A stretch of DNA of 64,000 bases from Dromaius novaehollandiae (lineage: Eukaryota; Chordata; Aves; Casuariiformes; Dromaiidae): NCBI RefSeq assembly GCF_036370855.1, contig NC_088098.1:135862721-135926720 (forward strand). Direction: 5' to 3'. This document shows, one piece after another, positions 62,201-64,000 of this stretch. The notes below the pieces were generated by a model. The model was not told the origin of the DNA. It saw only the letters and a program-made list of their open reading frames with translations, and did not search any database. The translations under genes were made by a program, and so were the position numbers. Positions within the stretch are counted from its first letter, which is position 1. Every line of letters starts with the position of its first letter.

Positions 62201-64000
62201 TCTTTTTCCCTCCTCCACAGTCAGAGCAACTACTGGATTAGAATCTACTTACCGCACTAACCAGACAAGCATCTGCAAACAACCTACATAGATAATCTGC
62301 TGCAGTACAGAAAGTAGAGGACAAACCACATTCACGAACCATCTCAGATGAAGCTTTCAAAAGATACTGATCCAGTGTTTTAGAGCACCAGTAACAAACA
62401 CTCTAACACTTTAACAACGGAATTCCACTTTGTATGAACTTTATCTAAGTACCTACTACAGTAAAACAGAATTCTTACCTACATCTAACTACAGCCCTGT
62501 CTCATTACAGATGAGTTTAACAAAACAGTTAAAGTATTTTTACATAAAAAACACAACACTTCACAAAGTACATTATTCTGCCTGCTCACATAACTTCTCC
62601 CATAGTCAGAACAGAATAACAGATACTTAAAGAAATACTGCTCATTTAATAATTTTTCTTAGAAAGATAATAACTGAAGTGTTTGCAGTGAATGCCTTGA
62701 TTCGTATTTCAAACATCTAACAATTTTTCATATGATTTTTGATTTCCAGCATGGCAACATCCTTCAACAGTGCACAGAATTGTTAGCAACTCACTTAAAC
62801 ACTTCCTGTTGTCAGTTATTTTCACGCAAACGGAATCTCTTAACTACATCTTCATTTCCTGGACTTTACGAGAATCAGCTCACTTTCAGGCTTCCAGCTT
62901 TATCAGTTACATGGGATTGTTTCAGAATTGTGGAGCAGATTGTAGGAAAAACTCCAACTTATGAAATGCACAGTAGTGATGTATGTCATAGACCACAGTT
63001 AACAAAGATGATTTAAAACAAATGCAAAACAGGAAGATACATGGGAACATCACAGAACAAGAGTAGAGAAGAATGGCTCTTAACGTATTCTTCACTGAGA
63101 GCACTTTACAGACTAGCTAATCTGATGTGGATCAGTTTATATCTGGAAAGATACGCTTTTTTTTTTTAAGAGTATTTTGGTTATCTTATAAGCTTGCATT
63201 CCTCCTTTCGCATCACTAAGCAAGCTACATCAGAGCTGTAGTTATCTAGAGGGAAAACAGCATTTTTCTTTTAACTTTGTAGAACAGAGAACAAGCATGC
63301 TTAATTCAATTTAAAACCAATTTGTGTCTACTTTGTTCAGTTAAAGCTTTGCCTTAAGGGAAAATGGTAACTATTTTTAACTTCTGTCCTAACCCCTAAA
63401 CATGCCTTAAACTGGCCTACCTTTGCTCCTTCAGTTGCTGGCCTGTGTTACTATCACCATACAAAGACAGTTTTACTGCTTTAAAAGCAGTGTGTGTGTG
63501 TGTGTGCATGCGCGTGTGTGTGTTTTTTTTTTTCTTTTTGATACCAACATAAGCACCACTCCCCAGGCGAGGTGGCCAGGGCAAGATGGCCCCCCAAAAA
63601 GGGAAGCTATTCCTTTACTGAGACCTTTTCCGTTTCCCCTGGCGTGAAGCCCTCCCAGCTGCGCTGTGTGTGTATCGTGAAGTTGGGGAAGCACTACTTG
63701 GAGCGCCCCCTCACCTCTCCGCTACCTCGCAGGCCAGCCCGACCCGGGGTACGGCGGGGGAGCGGAGCAAAGGCAGCGGGGACACACGAGCCGCCGGAGC
63801 CGCACCGAGAGGTGGCAAGGGGGCTCTTCAGTCAGGTGCAGCAGCCCCCCGGCCGGTGTCAGGGCCGGGCCACCTCCGCCCGGCTCGCCCCCGTCAACGC
63901 GGGCAGGACACTCACTGCCGAGTCCCTTGGCCTGGCTGAGGAGCGGGTCCGAGTCCGCCTGCAGCTCCACTTGCTCCTGGCTCCGCGCGGCCGGTTCCTC
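41088..64000 (-). CDS. SYAP1: SYAP1, synapse-associated protein 1, 5' end cut by window (321 aa visible)
   Basis: Nine minus-strand exons (64000-63916, 59695-59577, 54750-54684, 52992-52919, 52567-52428, 50696-50551, 44217-44159, 43083-42936, 41215-41088) join in frame to 321 codons and TAA. Human SYAP1 has 352 aa, so about 30 N-terminal residues with the ATG lie beyond the right edge. The BSD domain is at visible residues about 118-180 and carries its hallmark Phe-Trp pair (168-169, in [12 protein letters not shown]). The N-terminal half has an amphipathic [20 protein letters not shown] stretch; the C-terminus is acidic and helical. Family knowledge: SYAP1 (BSTA; Drosophila Sap47) is an adaptor that aids mTORC2-dependent Akt1 Ser473 phosphorylation and is found at Golgi and synaptic membranes. 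Its position just upstream of TXLNG, same strand, matches human Xp22. All introns are GT-AG. Confidence 0.95.
41216..44158 (-). other. SYAP1: SYAP1 introns 8 and 7
   Basis: Intron 8 is 41216-42935 and intron 7 is 43084-44158. Both are AT-rich with A-runs and T-runs only; no gene or identifiable transposon was seen. Confidence 0.7.
42936..43083 (-). CDS. SYAP1: SYAP1 exon 8
   Basis: The exon is 148 bp, coding [20 protein letters not shown] and [19 protein letters not shown], then [10 protein letters not shown]. It is an acidic, helical region close to human. Donor AGAAG|GTAAGG. Confidence 0.95.
44159..44217 (-). CDS. SYAP1: SYAP1 exon 7 (small)
   Basis: The exon is 59 bp, coding [19 protein letters not shown]. 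It matches human [18 protein letters not shown]. It was found by homology and splice sites, as no long ORF marks it. Confidence 0.93.
44218..50550 (-). other. SYAP1: SYAP1 intron 6, 6.3 kb, probably holds unclassified decayed elements
   Basis: The largest intron of the last two-thirds of the gene. A GC-richer patch lies at 45,228-45,545. A plus-strand purine-rich stretch spans about 46.5-48.3 kb. A mixed stretch with scattered CpGs spans 48.7-50.4 kb. These differ in composition from neighbouring introns, as old transposon insertions do, but I cannot place them in a family. Confidence 0.4.
50551..50696 (-). CDS. SYAP1: SYAP1 exon 6, second half of the BSD domain
   Basis: The exon is 146 bp, coding [20 protein letters not shown] followed by [14 protein letters not shown]. 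It holds the FW pair that defines BSD domains. The acceptor is TTCTCTCTAG|TGTAAA and the donor GAAAG|GTATGG. Confidence 0.96.
52428..52567 (-). CDS. SYAP1: SYAP1 exon 5, first half of the BSD domain
   Basis: The exon is 140 bp, coding [20 protein letters not shown] and [16 protein letters not shown] through RFDLVPK. It ends in phase 2 (CA|GTAAGT). The split codon CA|T gives His where human has Leu. Confidence 0.95.
52919..52992 (-). CDS. SYAP1: SYAP1 exon 4
   Basis: The exon is 74 bp, coding [18 protein letters not shown] and ILALSA, the linker just before the BSD domain. Donor TCAGCA|GTAAGT. Confidence 0.95.
54684..54750 (-). CDS. SYAP1: SYAP1 exon 3
   Basis: The exon is 67 bp, coding [18 protein letters not shown] and TKKS, plus one base of a split Glu. 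The acceptor is TTTATTTTAG|ACAATT and the donor TCAG|GTACTG. Confidence 0.94.
55033..55180 (+). repeat. Two-copy tandem duplication, 71-bp period
   Basis: CTATATAGAACAG starts at 55,041 and again at 55,112. Each copy continues through AAAACACTATAAACA to TATACCCTTGGCCTTAC and CATGTTTTA. The copies differ at only a handful of positions, so the duplication is fairly recent relative to the flanking decay. Confidence 0.93.
56390..56418 (+). repeat. (GGA)n purine tract
   Basis: About nine GGA/GAG units with one GAAGA interruption. Confidence 0.9.
57893..58290 (-). mobile_element. Diverged CR1-like 3' fragment in SYAP1 intron 2
   Basis: CCTTGGAAGGACCCCAATGG then TCATCTAATTCATTC at the left end resemble the reverse complement of the CR1 tail. 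CTTCCAGCCTTTCCTCCTATGTC and GTCCTTCTCCAGTTTATCTG further right resemble interior CR1 3' UTR. It is heavily diverged, so it is an older subfamily than the copy in TXLNG intron 2. Confidence 0.6.
58344..58411 (+). repeat. (TA)n/(CA)n compound microsatellite
   Basis: Alternating TA blocks flank a short CACACACA block over about 68 bp. Confidence 0.9.
59577..59695 (-). CDS. SYAP1: SYAP1 exon 2
   Basis: The exon is 119 bp, with acceptor CTCTGAAAG|GTTACC and donor GATAAG|GTATTT. It codes [20 protein letters not shown] and then [19 protein letters not shown], nearly identical to human. The segment is a predicted amphipathic helix. Confidence 0.95.
59696..63915 (-). other. SYAP1: SYAP1 intron 1
   Basis: AT-rich until about 63.6 kb, where the SYAP1 CpG island begins. 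A GT microsatellite lies at 63.49 kb. No exon or transposon was recognised. Confidence 0.65.
63490..63533 (+). repeat. (TG)n repeat with T-run
   Basis: About 33 bp of TG dinucleotides, interrupted by CATGCGCG, followed by 11 Ts. Confidence 0.9.
63650..64000. promoter_or_regulatory. SYAP1: Inner edge of the SYAP1 CpG island
   Basis: GC and CpG content rises sharply from about 63.65 kb and stays high to the window edge, covering SYAP1 exon 1. The promoter proper lies beyond the window. Confidence 0.75.
63916..64000 (-). CDS. SYAP1: SYAP1 exon 1, partial
   Basis: The frame is open from the window edge to the donor GGCA|GTGAGT. It codes 28 residues, ending [12 protein letters not shown], plus one base of a split serine. 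This aligns with the human segment ending LLHQAKDFG. The start codon is outside the window. Confidence 0.88.

Overview
The window is vertebrate nuclear DNA, most likely from a bird. It carries split genes with GT-AG introns, CpG-island promoters, CR1-type LINE fragments with a recognisable but broken reverse transcriptase, few repeats overall, and introns much shorter than in mammals. A crocodilian or turtle source cannot be excluded from the sequence alone. Nothing bacterial, plasmid-like or phage-like was seen.

Two protein-coding genes explain the coding content. Both are on the minus strand, so they read right to left. SYAP1 (synapse-associated protein 1, a BSD-domain adaptor) enters at the right edge with its first exon cut by the window end, and runs through nine visible exons to a stop at 41,088. 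TXLNG (gamma-taxilin, also known as FIAT) starts in a CpG island at 30,860 and runs through ten exons to a stop at 8,966. The order and shared orientation match the human Xp22 arrangement (SYAP1 then TXLNG). Every exon joins in frame across GT-AG introns, giving 526 codons for TXLNG and 321 visible codons for SYAP1.

Layout: 1-8,965 is TXLNG 3' UTR and 3' flank, with an old LINE-like fragment, a poly-A tract and a poly-C tract. 8,966-30,860 is TXLNG; intron 2 holds a 1.5 kb broken CR1 and intron 5 a short CR1 tail. 30,100-31,600 is the TXLNG CpG-island promoter, with three ZNF143/THAP11-type sites plus CCAAT, GC-box, ETS and E-box matches. 31,600-41,087 is an AT-rich intergenic stretch and the SYAP1 3' UTR, with no gene recognised. 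41,088-64,000 is SYAP1; intron 2 holds a 71-bp tandem duplication and an old CR1-like fragment, and intron 6 holds a long unclassified region that is probably transposon-derived. The last 350 bases are the inner edge of the SYAP1 CpG island.

The two proteins are not known to act together. Taxilin gamma is a long coiled coil that binds syntaxins and restrains ATF4-dependent transcription. SYAP1 is an adaptor tied to Akt phosphorylation and to synapse and Golgi membranes. Their adjacency is conserved synteny rather than evidence of a pathway. I found no previously undescribed biological system. The most informative observations are the promoter site cluster, the frame-neutral exon design of the taxilin coiled coil, and unclassified decayed sequence in SYAP1 intron 6.
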